Positions 8,682 to 18,057 are shown, counted from the stretch's first letter. The stretch: 64,000 nucleotides of DNA from an uncultured Lachnospiraceae bacterium (GCA_949155905.1 CASCWU010000002.1:1-64000), one strand, 5' to 3'. A program made the numbers and translations. Notes: a model not told the origin generated them from the sequence alone.

Positions 8682-9890
8682 TTAAAAATCTTTATTGAGC
8701 AGAAAATCCGCAATGTGCATAGTTTTGATTCCTTCATAGTTGCCGCCTGCGAAATCGTCCGCCATCAGCACATATTTCGGATAATTGTCGTGAATTCCAA
8801 GCAGCCGTTCATATTCCCGCTTTTCCGTTTCGGCAGACTTGATTTCCTTTGTCACCTGAACATACAGCTTTTCCGACTGCCTTGTGGCAATAAAATCAAT
8901 CTCGCCGTCAGAAGTTTTGCCGATAGTTACCGTATAGCCGCGCCGAAGCAGTTCCAGATAGACGACATTTTCCAGCATAGCGGCAATCGAGGTCTGCGTA
9001 TAGCCGAGAACGCTGTAACGAAGCGCGGTATCCGCAAGATAGAATTTCTCCTGTGTTTTCAACAGTTCCTTTCCCTGAACGTCAAAGCGCGAACAGCGGT
9101 GCAGGATATACGCGCTTTCCAATTTTTCAAGATAGCTGTAAACTGTCTCATTGTCGATGGAGCGACGCTCGGATTTGAGATAGTCGGAAATGGATTTGGC
9201 GGAAAAGGTTCTGCCTACATTATCAAAGGCAAATTTCACGATCCGTTCAAGCAGATCCACCTTGCGCATCTGATTACGCCTGACTATATCAGAGAAAATC
9301 GTTGAGTTGTAGATATCACGGACAATGGTATATACCTCGTCGTCCGTATAGTGCTGCAAGTGTGTCGCAGGAAATCCGCCCAGCCGGATATATTCGATCA
9401 GTTCCTCCCTTGGTTTGCCAATCTCGGTATACTCCTTTTTGAAACTCAGGTATTCGGTAAAGGAAAGCGTAAAAATTCGGAACGAAATATACCGCCCGGT
9501 CAGATATGTTTCGATTTCAGAGGACATCATACGTGAGTTTGAGCCAGTCACATAAATATCCACATCATAATCGGACGCAATCGAATTGACAGCCTTCTCC
9601 CAATGCTTAATCTCCTGCACCTCATCAAGAAACAGATACGTTTTTCCGTCCGGCGACAGCCTGCTCTTTAACTCTGTGAACATTTCCTTTGCAGTCATAT
9701 CCCCATATTCCATAGAATCAAAGCGATAGCTGACAATACGATGTTCCGGCACGCCCTTTTTTTTCAGTTCCCCGATGATCATTTTCAGTATGGTGGATTT
9801 TCCGCACCGCCGTACTCCGGTCAGGATTTTCACGAACGGCGAATCCACATAGACCATAATCTTGTCTACATACATCGGTCTATAAATCAC
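8682..9890 (-). CDS. AAA ATPase with DUF4143 domain
   Basis: A 402-residue member of the AAA_14/DUF4143 ATPases common in anaerobes. It has Walker A GVRRCGKST and Walker B TYLFLDEVQEI near the N-terminus, a sensor-like VTGSNSRMM, then a winged-helix-like middle (FSAKSISDYLKSERRSID) and a C-terminal DUF4143 part with a nuclease-like core (EIDFIATRQSEKLYVQV). Biological role of the family is not settled. The longer frame begins with TTG at 9941, but a GTG at 9890 lies 7 bases after a perfect GGAGGT site and gives VIYRPMYVDKI, so the GTG start is preferred. Monocistronic, with its own terminator. Confidence 0.85.
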   Translation of the reverse strand: MIYRPMYVDKIMVYVDSPFVKILTGVRRCGKSTILKMIIGELKKKGVPEHRIVSYRFDSMEYGDMTAKEMFTELKSRLSPDGKTYLFLDEVQEIKHWEKAVNSIASDYDVDIYVTGSNSRMMSSEIETYLTGRYISFRIFTLSFTEYLSFKKEYTEIGKPREELIEYIRLGGFPATHLQHYTDDEVYTIVRDIYNSTIFSDIVRRNQMRKVDLLERIVKFAFDNVGRTFSAKSISDYLKSERRSIDNETVYSYLEKLESAYILHRCSRFDVQGKELLKTQEKFYLADTALRYSVLGYTQTSIAAMLENVVYLELLRRGYTVTIGKTSDGEIDFIATRQSEKLYVQVTKEIKSAETEKREYERLLGIHDNYPKYVLMADDFAGGNYEGIKTMHIADFLLNKDF

Positions 9891-10101
9891 TGTAACCACC
9901 TCCATCTGCATATATGATACCGCAACTCTAAAATAAATCAATAGGTTTTGCGGTTATAACCCGAAAAACTTTTCAACATTTTTATGAATTGCGGATTCCT
10001 ACAGAGGTTAAGGTTATTGCAGTGCCACATCACGGATTCCGCATAAGTCCAATCTCCTGTTTGCATAGACAAGACTGATGTAATGCAGCAAGCATACTTT
10101 A

Positions 10102-10138
10102 AAAAGGTGTGTTCAAATACATATTGAACACACCTTTT
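10102..10138. terminator. Perfect 15-bp stem-loop, probable terminator
   Basis: Arms 10102-10116 and 10124-10138 are perfectly complementary over 15 bp, with core AAGGTGTGTTCAA and a 7-base loop. A/T tracts flank both sides, so it could act in both directions. Read leftward it lies downstream of the MBL hydrolase gene. Confidence 0.65.
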
Positions 10139-10153
10139 CGCTGCTGGAAATAT

Positions 10154-10187
10154 ATGAGAAACAACAAAAATTTTTGTCGTTTCTCAT
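10154..10187. repeat. 34-bp near-perfect palindrome
   Basis: Two 17-base arms (10154-10170 and 10171-10187) with one mismatch meet at AAAAATTTTT without a real loop. It could be a second terminator element or a DNA-binding dyad. It sits about 40 bp beyond the stop codon of the MBL hydrolase. Confidence 0.6.
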
Positions 10188-10228
10188 AGCCAGTATGGCC
10201 AAACGGCTTGTTGTTTTTCCGTTATTCT

Positions 10229-11074
10229 TTAATATGCCACCGGCTCTTCCCCTTCATCTAGCAGCCGCTCTGCATCATACGTCATCCGTACCTTTCCATA
10301 ATTGACACCCGTCGTCTTACGCCCCAAAAAGATTGTTTCGGTTGGCTCTGCCTTCCCTTCCAGCACCAGCTTACAGCACTGAATCAAATCGTCGATCACC
10401 GATTCCGGCTGAGAAAAGCAGGTCGGCAGCCCGGCATAGCCAACGTGTCCGTTCCAGTTCTGGTCGAATTTATCTGCGAGCGCTTTCACCTTGAGGAAGC
10501 CGCGCAGCATCGTATTGACACTTCCACCCATCCCTAAGGTATTGGTGTTGCAGCAGTCTCCGCTGATTAACAGCCGATTCTTCTCGTCTAAGAGAGCCAG
10601 CCCGCCAGGAGTATGCCCGGCAATCGTCACTACCTCCAGCTTCCGGTCGCCCAGATCGAAGAGAAAGCCATCCTCGACATTGACCAGCTCCGGGAACTCG
10701 GTAAATTCCTTGACCATATCACGGCTGTACTCATACGCATCGTAACCGCCCATATTGCCGAGGGTGTCACAATAATTCCGCAGTTCCTCGAAATCCACGT
10801 TGTGAATCATATCGAAGTCGCGCTCGTTTGCATAGACCTTTTCAAACGCGCCAATCCCGCCACAGTGATCCAGATGGCCATGTGTCAGCACCACATCGTA
10901 TGGCTTATCTGTCAGCTCTGCTACCAGTTCCTTCAAATCACAGACACCACAGCCGGTATCAATGAGCAGCGCCCTCTCGGAGCCGACGCACAGATACATC
11001 GCTGTCAGGCCGTATTCGTTGATGACATAGGTCTTTGGAGCAATTTCACTTACAAATGGTTTTTTCATGGACAT
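10229..11074 (-). CDS. MBL-fold metallo-hydrolase
   Basis: A 281-residue metallo-beta-lactamase-fold protein, class-B-like by its ALLIDTGCG segment followed by the zinc-binding THGHLDHCGG motif, and AGHTPGGLALLD with a further metal-binding His. Such enzymes hydrolyse varied esters, thioesters or lactones; the substrate is unknown. The frame extends to 11122, but the ATG at 11074 follows an AAGGGAG site by 9 bases and starts MSMKKPFVSEIAP, which suits the fold. It lies 108 bp after the permease gene in the same direction and might be cotranscribed with the ABC importer, which would suggest a role in processing the imported ligand. Confidence 0.87.
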   Translation of the reverse strand: MSMKKPFVSEIAPKTYVINEYGLTAMYLCVGSERALLIDTGCGVCDLKELVAELTDKPYDVVLTHGHLDHCGGIGAFEKVYANERDFDMIHNVDFEELRNYCDTLGNMGGYDAYEYSRDMVKEFTEFPELVNVEDGFLFDLGDRKLEVVTIAGHTPGGLALLDEKNRLLISGDCCNTNTLGMGGSVNTMLRGFLKVKALADKFDQNWNGHVGYAGLPTCFSQPESVIDDLIQCCKLVLEGKAEPTETIFLGRKTTGVNYGKVRMTYDAERLLDEGEEPVAY

Positions 11075-11182
11075 AAGTTTCTTCTCCCTTCGTTTGTTAT
11101 ATTTTTTTCTAGTGAACAACAAATGGTTTTGTTTTTATTGTTCACTATAGCATATTTCATGTTGTCTTGCAAACCATCCTAG

Positions 11183-12088
11183 TCAGCCCTTTACGCCTCC
11201 GATCATAATACCCTTGATCAGATATTTCTGGAAAAACGGATAGGCAATCAAAATCGGAATCAAACCGATGACTGCCACCGACATACGCACGCCGGTAGAC
11301 GGAATATTCGCCGCGATATCCGCCGCTGTTCCCAACTGGGTCGCCGCTGCCGAGGACAAAAACTGGATGTCTAAAAGCATCCGGTTCAAAATATTTTGAA
11401 TCGAATAATAGGTCGCATCGGTGATATAGTATAATCCGTTCATCCAGTCATTCCAGTAGCCTAACACGGTCATAAACCCTAACGTTGCCACCATCGGTTT
11501 TGACAATGGCGTAATGATTTTCCAAAGAATCTTCATCTCGCTTCCGCCGTCGATCTGCGCCGCTTCGATCAGCTCGTTTGGAATCGTCGAGGAGAAATAT
11601 GTCCGCATCATAATGATGTAAAACGCATTCATTAAGAGGTTTGGCACAATCAGGGCGATATAGGAGTTTTTGATATTAAACATCTGCGTCCACATCATAT
11701 AGGACGGAACGAGGCCGCCGCGGAAGAGCATCGTAAAAAATACGAAAAAAGCGAAAATATTCCGTCCCGGCAAGTCCCGCCTGGAGAGCGGATACGCATA
11801 GAGGAGCGTCATTAAAATACTCAATACGGTACCCACTACCGTGATTCCAAAGGAAACTGCATATCCATGCAGGATTTTCCCGCCGTTTCCGGATAAAATA
11901 TACGTATACGCATACGCGCTCAGTTTTTCCGGGAAAAAGCTGTATCCGTTCATCAACAATGTTTTTTCTTCGGTAATCGAAGAAATCACAATCAGCAAAA
12001 ACGGAATGATACAGAGCAGGCAGAGAATAATCATGATAATATGTATCGCAATAATTCCCGGCCTCACTTTCTTTTTTGTTTTATTCAT
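11183..12088 (-). CDS. Carbohydrate ABC transporter permease (LplC/YtcP-like)
   Basis: A 301-residue inner-membrane permease of the CUT1 sugar ABC family with six predicted membrane helices, the first at about residues 14-36. The EAA loop that docks on the ATPase reads EAAQIDGGSEMKIL, and the C-terminus FFQKYLIKGIMIGGVKG is typical for LplC-type subunits. It follows the partner permease by 67 bp. No ATP-binding subunit is encoded nearby; members of this family usually share a genomic MsmX-like ATPase. Substrates in the family are oligosaccharides, often plant or host glycans. Confidence 0.92.
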   Translation of the reverse strand: MNKTKKKVRPGIIAIHIIMIILCLLCIIPFLLIVISSITEEKTLLMNGYSFFPEKLSAYAYTYILSGNGGKILHGYAVSFGITVVGTVLSILMTLLYAYPLSRRDLPGRNIFAFFVFFTMLFRGGLVPSYMMWTQMFNIKNSYIALIVPNLLMNAFYIIMMRTYFSSTIPNELIEAAQIDGGSEMKILWKIITPLSKPMVATLGFMTVLGYWNDWMNGLYYITDATYYSIQNILNRMLLDIQFLSSAAATQLGTAADIAANIPSTGVRMSVAVIGLIPILIAYPFFQKYLIKGIMIGGVKG

Positions 12089-12155
12089 AGCTATCCTACC
12101 TGTCCTTTCTGTTTTTCGTTAAATCCATAGACCCGTTTTTTTCTAAACTTCTGCT

Positions 12156-13070
12156 TTAGAATAAAGCATTCTCCTTGTCTACCTTCTTCACTACAAAGTT
12201 GGTCAGCCAAACGATGACAAAACCAAGAATGGATTGCAGGAAGCCGGCGGCAGAGGAACGTCCTACGTCATTTAACGTCAGCAAAGCACGGTATACATAC
12301 GTGTCGATGGTATTCGTCACGTCGATGAGCGGACCAGAATTCATCGGCACCTGATAGAACAGACCGAAATCGGAATAGAAGATACGCCCGATAGAAAGCA
12401 GCGTCAACGTGATAATCGTCGTCTTTAACGACGGCAGCGTGATATGCAGCACCTGCCTCCACTTCGAGGCTCCATCGATCTCCGCCGCTTCAAACAGGGA
12501 CGGATCGATTCCGATGATCGTCGCGTAATAAATGATCGAATTATAGCCAAAGCTTTTCCATAAATGAATAAATACCAAAATAAACGGCCAGACACTTGGC
12601 GTCGTATACCAGGAAACGGGATTGTCTTTTAAGAGGCTGTTGTTGATAAAGCCGCTTTCCTGGGACATAAACGCAAAGCCGATATAGGATACAATCACAA
12701 TCGAAATCAAATAAGGAATCAAAATAATCGTCTGATACGTCTTTTTTGACTTGTTTCCCGGGACAGCATTGAGGAAAATTGCTACGGCAATCGCCAAAAT
12801 CGTTCCTAATACAATAAAGACGATATTATATACAATCGTATTCCGAATCATGTTGAAGGCATCGCTGCCCATAAAGAGAAATTTGAAGTTTGAAAAACCA
12901 TTCCACGGACTCTTCCACATACCAAACTGATAGTTAAACTTTTTAAATGCCAGTACCAGTCCAGCCATAGGAATATAATTGTTGATAATCAGGTAAATCG
13001 TCCCTGGTATCATCATCAAATAGAGTGGAAGGTATCTTCTCCACCTGAATTTTTTCTTTGTTTTTTCCAT
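12156..13070 (-). CDS. Carbohydrate ABC transporter permease (LplB-like)
   Basis: A 304-residue CUT1 permease with six membrane helices, starting with a charged tail KKKFRWRRYLPLYLM and a first helix at about residues 15-37. The EAA loop is EAAEIDGASKWRQVLH. The LplB-type ending (WLTNFVVKKVDKENALF) is present. It pairs with the 11183-12088 product to form the transmembrane channel and receives ligand from the lipoprotein encoded just upstream. A hairpin lies between binding-protein gene and this gene and may lower permease expression. Confidence 0.92.
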   Translation of the reverse strand: MEKTKKKFRWRRYLPLYLMMIPGTIYLIINNYIPMAGLVLAFKKFNYQFGMWKSPWNGFSNFKFLFMGSDAFNMIRNTIVYNIVFIVLGTILAIAVAIFLNAVPGNKSKKTYQTIILIPYLISIVIVSYIGFAFMSQESGFINNSLLKDNPVSWYTTPSVWPFILVFIHLWKSFGYNSIIYYATIIGIDPSLFEAAEIDGASKWRQVLHITLPSLKTTIITLTLLSIGRIFYSDFGLFYQVPMNSGPLIDVTNTIDTYVYRALLTLNDVGRSSAAGFLQSILGFVIVWLTNFVVKKVDKENALF

Positions 13071-13091
13071 TTGTTATACCCCTATCAAGAA

Positions 13092-13134
13092 CAGGGTGCC
13101 AGCGAAAGAAACCCAACCCATTGCCGACACCCTG
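13092..13134 (-). terminator. Intercistronic hairpin between binding protein and permease genes
   Basis: Seven-base arms (13092-13098 and 13128-13134; CAGGGTG/CACCCTG) with some further pairing flank a long loop, in the 82-bp gap after the binding-protein stop. Such hairpins often act as partial terminators or 3' protection so that binding protein is made in excess. The T run is weak. Confidence 0.4.
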
Positions 13135-13152
13135 CCTGTTTTTTACGATCAC

Positions 13153-14703
13153 TTAATTTCCGTATTTTGCGTCAATCTGTGCCTGCTTCTCAGCAATCAC
13201 TTCTGCCTCGCCGGAAGCCTCTAGTTCTGCCTTATACTGAGCGATTGCCGTTTCGGTTTCGAGCGTACCTGCCAGAATAGCAGCATAATACTTGTTGTAC
13301 GCATTGATACAGGCGGTATACTGATCGGCTACATTACTGGAATCAAATACGACACCCATACAACCGGACTGCTCTGCACTTGCATCATATGCCCGAATCA
13401 TATCATAATGGCCGTCTACAGAAGAATATTGAGGAAGAGCGCCCATGAAATTTGGTAATGCCCAACCAGCGACAAAGCCTAATGTCCAAGTGTCATTTTC
13501 CAGTGTTACACCTTCTGGGAAGTTTGCCTTGCCGTTCTCATCTACTATATAATTTTCGCCTTCGATTCCATAAGAAAGAAGGTTACAAATATCCTCATCC
13601 ATATAGGTTGCCTGAAGTAATGTAAAGGCAGCCTCTGGATTTTTGGTGTTTCCTGCGATTCCCCAGCCTAACCGGACAGCACAGTTTGCAGCAGACCAGT
13701 TTGGATACAGGGTTAAATTGTAAAATTTGGAATCCTCTGTCGTCGTTCCGTTCGGGTATGCACCAGCATCAAAATCACAGAAGGCACGGCCGCTCGGCAC
13801 TAAGGTAGACCAGGACTCTGTCGTAGAAAGAACGTCCTGCATAATCAGGCCTTCGTTATACCACTGGTTCATGGTTTTAGAAAACTCGATGTACTCTTCA
13901 CAATCAGTAATGGAAATCACCTTTCTGGAGGCTCCACGATCCGGCACAACACCAATGTTGTATGGATCACCCAAAGACTCCCAGTTCAACTGATTCACTA
14001 AAGTTCCCTTTGACTGCGGAGCAATCCCATAAATATCCGGGAAGGTTTCCTTTGCCTGTACCACCAGATCATGAATTTCATCCAGCGTCCAGATTTTTTC
14101 ATCATCCGGTACAATTTCCATTTGATCCATCATGGACTTATTGGCATGAACGAGGATCTCATTGGAGAAGTTTACATTGGCCGGAATAGCATACAGTCTG
14201 CCGCCTACTCTATTGGCATCTATATAAGCCTCCGGGAACATTGCCTTAAACTCGTCGCTCGCATTGTTTTCCCATAAATCGGTAATATCATAAATCATAC
14301 CGTTGTTAACAAAGGTCGTCGGACCGCCGCCTACATAAAACACATCTACTTCACCGGCAGTCGTCAGCATCAGGTTTAACTGCTGCGTATAAGAACCGAA
14401 GCCCTCGAAATGAAGCTCGCACTGAATACCATAACGCTCTGCTAAAATTTCATTTAGCTTTGCCTGTACTTTATCGAGATTATCATATAAACCGGCAGCA
14501 GCTCCCATAAACTTTACAACCGGCATTTTGCTGACGTCGGTTTCCTTTTCTGGAGTATCTCCTTCGGTTTCTCCTCCCTGGGACGGAGTGTTTGGAGTAT
14601 CGTTTCCCTTGGAATCGTCGCCGGACTTGCCGCAGCCAGCCAGCATACCGATACACATCACCAGCGCTAACAAAAGCGCGATGATTTTACTTGTCTTCTT
14701 CAT
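13153..14703 (-). CDS. Sugar ABC transporter solute-binding lipoprotein
   Basis: A binding protein of about 516 residues, anchored as a lipoprotein: basic start MKKTSKIIALLLALVM, then lipobox LAGC with the lipidated Cys near residue 25, then a Gly/Asp/Pro/Glu-rich linker. The mature part has the type-1 extracellular sugar-binding fold (KFMGAAAGLYDNLDKVQAKL) and is long, like the LplA/YtcQ group. The longer frame to 14754 lacks a signal peptide at its start; the ATG at 14703 follows AGAGGA by 7 bases. It precedes the two permease genes, so it is the specificity component of that importer. Ligand unknown. Confidence 0.92.
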   Translation of the reverse strand: MKKTSKIIALLLALVMCIGMLAGCGKSGDDSKGNDTPNTPSQGGETEGDTPEKETDVSKMPVVKFMGAAAGLYDNLDKVQAKLNEILAERYGIQCELHFEGFGSYTQQLNLMLTTAGEVDVFYVGGGPTTFVNNGMIYDITDLWENNASDEFKAMFPEAYIDANRVGGRLYAIPANVNFSNEILVHANKSMMDQMEIVPDDEKIWTLDEIHDLVVQAKETFPDIYGIAPQSKGTLVNQLNWESLGDPYNIGVVPDRGASRKVISITDCEEYIEFSKTMNQWYNEGLIMQDVLSTTESWSTLVPSGRAFCDFDAGAYPNGTTTEDSKFYNLTLYPNWSAANCAVRLGWGIAGNTKNPEAAFTLLQATYMDEDICNLLSYGIEGENYIVDENGKANFPEGVTLENDTWTLGFVAGWALPNFMGALPQYSSVDGHYDMIRAYDASAEQSGCMGVVFDSSNVADQYTACINAYNKYYAAILAGTLETETAIAQYKAELEASGEAEVIAEKQAQIDAKYGN

Positions 14704-15124
14704 CCTACAGTCCTCTCTTTCTTTTTCCTTTTGATTCCATTTGTACTGCTCCATCGTTCCGCAATTCCGGCGCCGGGATGCCTTGGATACTTGTCAGCCT
14801 TCATGGATGACATTATCATACGCTTTTTTTGTCGAATTTTCTACCAAGGACAGGATATGTTTCTGGTATATTTGTGTCTTTGACTGTTCTTTTTGTGACA
14901 TAGTATATTCTATTTATGTCTATTTATACATATATTACAAAATTTTATACGTTATTTTATCGATATTGCACAATATCTTATCCAGCGCATTTTTATAGCC
15001 TCTCCTAATACCGCTTCGTATAGCCCAGAGAGCTTTTTGTTCTATCCAACCTAATATGACTTTGGGATTTGTGGCCGAAAAAAAGAATCCTGCAGTTTTT
15101 TCCTCTGCAAAATTCTCTTTTACG
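14704..15124. other. Promoter region of the ABC operon and terminator of the two-component operon
   Basis: The right end holds the terminator at 15077-15115. The rest is AT-rich (notably 14880-14980) and should contain the importer promoter; a TATACT hexamer at 14902-14907 on the leftward strand is a candidate -10, but no convincing -35 accompanies it. No small gene was recognised. Confidence 0.45.
15077..15115 (-). terminator. Terminator after the response regulator
   Basis: Leftward, an 11-bp stem (arms 15105-15115 and 15085-15095, with two G-U pairs) with a 9-base A/G-rich loop is followed by seven T residues. It lies 10 bp beyond the response-regulator stop and separates the two-component operon from the importer operon. 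Confidence 0.75.
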
Positions 15125-16162
15125 CTATTTCTGCTTCGCCGCCTGCCGATACTCCCCCGGCGTCATTCCCTCTAATTTCTTAAAGGCCTTGGAGAAATGA
15201 GAAAAATTAAAGTAACCCACTCTGGTCGCTACCATATTGATCGACAGATTTGTATTCGCCAAAAGCTGCCTGGCCAGCTTCATTTTTTCCTGCAAAATAT
15301 AATCCTTGAGCAAATATCCGGTCTGCTTTTTAAAATATTTTGAAAAATATTCCGGGTTTAAATGCACATACTCAGCCAGCTCATTCCGCGTCAAATCCTG
15401 ATCCAGATGGTTCTGAATATAGAAAATCACCTTTTTTATCCGTTCCTGATCCTCATCCTCCTCCGGATAGCCGCCGGAGCTTCCCCACCAGCCCGCTTCC
15501 CCTCCTGCGATATCCCTTCCGGTCTCCTCCCTCTCCTGACCCAGCCTTCCGCTGCCTATTCCCCATTCCTGACCCTGCCTGTCGCCTGCTCCCCATTCCT
15601 GGCCTATGCCCTGCCTGGTATCCTGACCGGCATAACCTGGCGTTCCTCTATCCCTCTCTCTTTCTGTCCTGGCTGCCCCATGCTCCCCGGCCAGCCTTGC
15701 CTCCTCTGCCTGCTCCTGTTCTCCGAGCAGCTTTAAAAAGGAGTCCATCATCTCCTTTCCCTGCCGTTCCAGACGGGAATGCTCTCTTTTTTGCTCAATC
15801 TTCTTTATGGCACGTCCTACAGACTCCGCAATTTCTTTATAAGAAGCAGGCTGTAAAATATAATCGCAGCTTCCTAAAAGCAATGCTTCTCTGGCATAGT
15901 CAAATTCCGCATGGGAGGTAAGAAAAATACACTCTAATTCTGGATATTGTCCTTTTGCCCAGCGGCAAAAGCTAAGACCATTCTCCCTGGGCATCTCAAT
16001 ATCGCAAAGCAGGATATCAATCGGAGTCTGGCACAGTACTTCCCGGCCTTCCATGGCGCTGATGGCGGTATAAACCTGTTCAATCCCGATTTCCTTCCAG
16101 TTTAAGCCTTGCCTGAGCGCCTCTACTACCTCTCGTTCATCGTCTACTGCCAGCAAATTCAT
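15125..16162 (-). CDS. YesN-like response regulator (receiver plus AraC-type HTH)
   Basis: A 345-residue regulator. The receiver (1-~120) has the phospho-acceptor Asp in LLCDIEMPRENG and the Thr in FLTSHAEF, but the usually invariant Lys near the fifth strand is replaced by Gln (YILQPA). A disordered Gly/Glu/Gln/Arg-rich linker at ~155-245 contains repeated GQEWG motifs. The C-terminal 100 residues form two AraC HTH motifs (LTRNELAEYVHLNPEYFSKY and NMVATRVGYFNFSHFSKAFK). It is the expected partner of the kinase encoded 149 bp upstream, and probably activates the adjacent sugar importer. Confidence 0.92.
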   Translation of the reverse strand: MNLLAVDDEREVVEALRQGLNWKEIGIEQVYTAISAMEGREVLCQTPIDILLCDIEMPRENGLSFCRWAKGQYPELECIFLTSHAEFDYAREALLLGSCDYILQPASYKEIAESVGRAIKKIEQKREHSRLERQGKEMMDSFLKLLGEQEQAEEARLAGEHGAARTERERDRGTPGYAGQDTRQGIGQEWGAGDRQGQEWGIGSGRLGQEREETGRDIAGGEAGWWGSSGGYPEEDEDQERIKKVIFYIQNHLDQDLTRNELAEYVHLNPEYFSKYFKKQTGYLLKDYILQEKMKLARQLLANTNLSINMVATRVGYFNFSHFSKAFKKLEGMTPGEYRQAAKQK

Positions 16163-16204
16163 AACCCCAGCTTCCTCCTTCTATCCGACCACCTACTGCT
16201 GCCG

Positions 16205-16310
16205 TACAATAACTACCGCACAATACTACTACCGTACAATATTGCTATCCTACAATACTGCTGTTCTACAATACTGTTCCTACAATACTGTTATCTTACA
16301 ATACCGCTAT
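16205..16310. repeat. Seven-copy ~16-bp direct repeat array between kinase and regulator genes
   Basis: The core TACAATACT (or one-base variants) recurs at 16205, 16219, 16235, 16251, 16267, 16281 and 16297, that is at steps of 14 or 16 bp. The array fills most of the 149-bp gap between the kinase stop and the response-regulator start. The function is unknown; iteron-like protein binding, translation tuning or simple minisatellite expansion are all possible. Confidence 0.8.
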
Positions 16311-16311
16311 T

Positions 16312-18057
16312 TTAAGATTGTACGGTACTCTGCAACACCCTTGCAGGAAGAATCACCTCACTGACCGCTCCCCCCTGATTCATGAAAAAGCACTCTGCTT
16401 CCTCTCCGAACAGTAACTGACATCTGGCCTTCAGGTTTTCGATTCCTACATGATCGGCCACCTCCAGATTGATTTCCCTGCTGTTTAGCTGTTCTAATAA
16501 TTCTGGCTGATACCCGGTTCCGTTGTCTCTTACCCGAATATCCAGGAAACGCCCCTTTTCGTTTTCCAGACAAACCACTTCTACCCGGATTTCTACCATC
16601 TTCTTCTTTAAAGAGGAGCTGACATTGGCAAACACATCTGCATACTTTACTGAATTTTCTACAAAGGTCTGGACTACTAACGGAGGCACGGAATAACCCC
16701 TTGCTTCCGGATCGACGAATACCTCATAGCCTGCCTTTACACTTCCTCCTGATGCAATCAAGGCAATGTAGTTTTCCGTAAAATGCAGCTCTTCCTCCAG
16801 CAGCACCGCCTGGCTGTTATTTTTAAAAATATAACGGAAATGCCGGGAGGTTGCAATGATCGTATCCTGTAGCTGTTCAATGTTTCCCTTTTGAGAAAGA
16901 GCATACAGCACCTTGAGGCAGTTTAGGAAAAAGTGCGGATTCACCTGCAGCTGCAAATATCTAAGCTGTGCCTTCTGCCGGTTGATTTCCTCCTCATAGG
17001 CCATCAGCCTGAGATTTTTTACCTGTTCTACCATCTCATTAAAGGTCTGATTTACCTCTTCAAATTCCTCGATCAGATAGCCTCTCTGTCCATCTGCCTT
17101 TGCCTCCATATCTCCGCCCTTGATTTCGTTCATCGTACCCACCAGGCGCTCCAGTGGCCTGGCGATGTTCCGCTTCATCCCGCGTCTGACAAGCAGGATA
17201 ATCCCGATACAGCAGACGATAATCACAAACAAAAGCAGTTGTGAATACGGTTTTAAGAACAGGTTCCCGTTCGGCACTACCATCAGCATACTGATTCCGG
17301 TTTTATTCACCTCGCTGGCATATACATAATAAGGCTCGGTCAAAATCTGATACCAATGATACCCCTTATAGGACTCCACGCCTTTTCTTGTATGAATGCC
17401 AGCCGCTGCCGCCAGTCCCTGATTGGAAAGCACTCCTTCATCCGAGGCAAATACAATCCCCGCATCCCCGACCTGGTAGCGATTCATGATATCGTTTGTC
17501 ACTCCGTCAAAATCCACGACCACCGCCGCATATACACCGTTGTTCCTGCCCCCTAGATAAACCAAATACGGACGTTCCTCCCCTTCTATAATACGCCATC
17601 CGGAAATCCAGGAATCACCGGATATTTCCTGCCGGATTTCATCCCGGATCACCCGGATATCTAAGTAAGAGGTACCTGCCCGAAAATGGTAATAGCACCT
17701 TTCTCCGCCCTCATAAAGTAAAAAAAGCCCTTCCATGCTGTTTTCATAATTCATCTGGATTTGAAAAATCTGCCGGATATCATAGGCATAGCCGTATTTT
17801 TTCAGTACGTCCGTGCTGACTGCCAGACTTGTATAAGCATTGTTGCTATACAGGTTAAGAATAAATAATTCACTTTCCCTCGTTGCCTGATTGATTTCCT
17901 CCAGATACAGGTTAAACACCCGCCGGTTGGATTCATACAGGCCCCTGCCATAACTGACTGTCTGAGAAAAGCTGTAAAGAAGCAATGCTCCTAACAAAAT
18001 CAGATAGCCTGTAATCGACTGCCGCATCAGCGTTCTTTGGAACGATACTCGTTTCAT
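16312..18057 (-). CDS. YesM-like membrane sensor histidine kinase
   Basis: A 581-residue kinase of the LytS/YesM class. A first helix lies at about 15-35, an extracellular Cache-like sensor at ~36-270, a second helix at ~273-293, and HAMP at ~294-350. Then comes the phospho-acceptor motif QVNPHFFLNCLKVLYAL, and an HATPase domain with N box VENSVKY and G box RDNGTGYQPE. It senses an extracellular cue, most likely a sugar or binding-protein complex, and phosphorylates the response regulator downstream. The start overlaps the stop of the CD3324-type gene (ATGA), so the two are translationally coupled. Confidence 0.92.
   Translation of the reverse strand: MKRVSFQRTLMRQSITGYLILLGALLLYSFSQTVSYGRGLYESNRRVFNLYLEEINQATRESELFILNLYSNNAYTSLAVSTDVLKKYGYAYDIRQIFQIQMNYENSMEGLFLLYEGGERCYYHFRAGTSYLDIRVIRDEIRQEISGDSWISGWRIIEGEERPYLVYLGGRNNGVYAAVVVDFDGVTNDIMNRYQVGDAGIVFASDEGVLSNQGLAAAAGIHTRKGVESYKGYHWYQILTEPYYVYASEVNKTGISMLMVVPNGNLFLKPYSQLLLFVIIVCCIGIILLVRRGMKRNIARPLERLVGTMNEIKGGDMEAKADGQRGYLIEEFEEVNQTFNEMVEQVKNLRLMAYEEEINRQKAQLRYLQLQVNPHFFLNCLKVLYALSQKGNIEQLQDTIIATSRHFRYIFKNNSQAVLLEEELHFTENYIALIASGGSVKAGYEVFVDPEARGYSVPPLVVQTFVENSVKYADVFANVSSSLKKKMVEIRVEVVCLENEKGRFLDIRVRDNGTGYQPELLEQLNSREINLEVADHVGIENLKARCQLLFGEEAECFFMNQGGAVSEVILPARVLQSTVQS

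Larger units (their letters stand above)
9891..10228. other. Intergenic region with two long inverted repeats
   Basis: No coding region was recognised. The right half holds two strong stem-loops, described separately (10102-10138 and 10154-10187), and the left half nothing I can name. The ATPase promoter should lie just right of 9890 but could not be assigned. Confidence 0.5.

Noticed and set aside
8324-8737. Leftward 137-residue ORF over the capD leader
   Set aside because: Its repeat (SYGKN units) is just the translated 18-bp array in another frame; no ribosome site and it crosses the promoter and terminator.
16109-16315. Small plus-strand ORF over the 16-bp array
   Set aside because: It is a by-product of the repeat array, runs antisense into the response-regulator gene and lacks a ribosome site.
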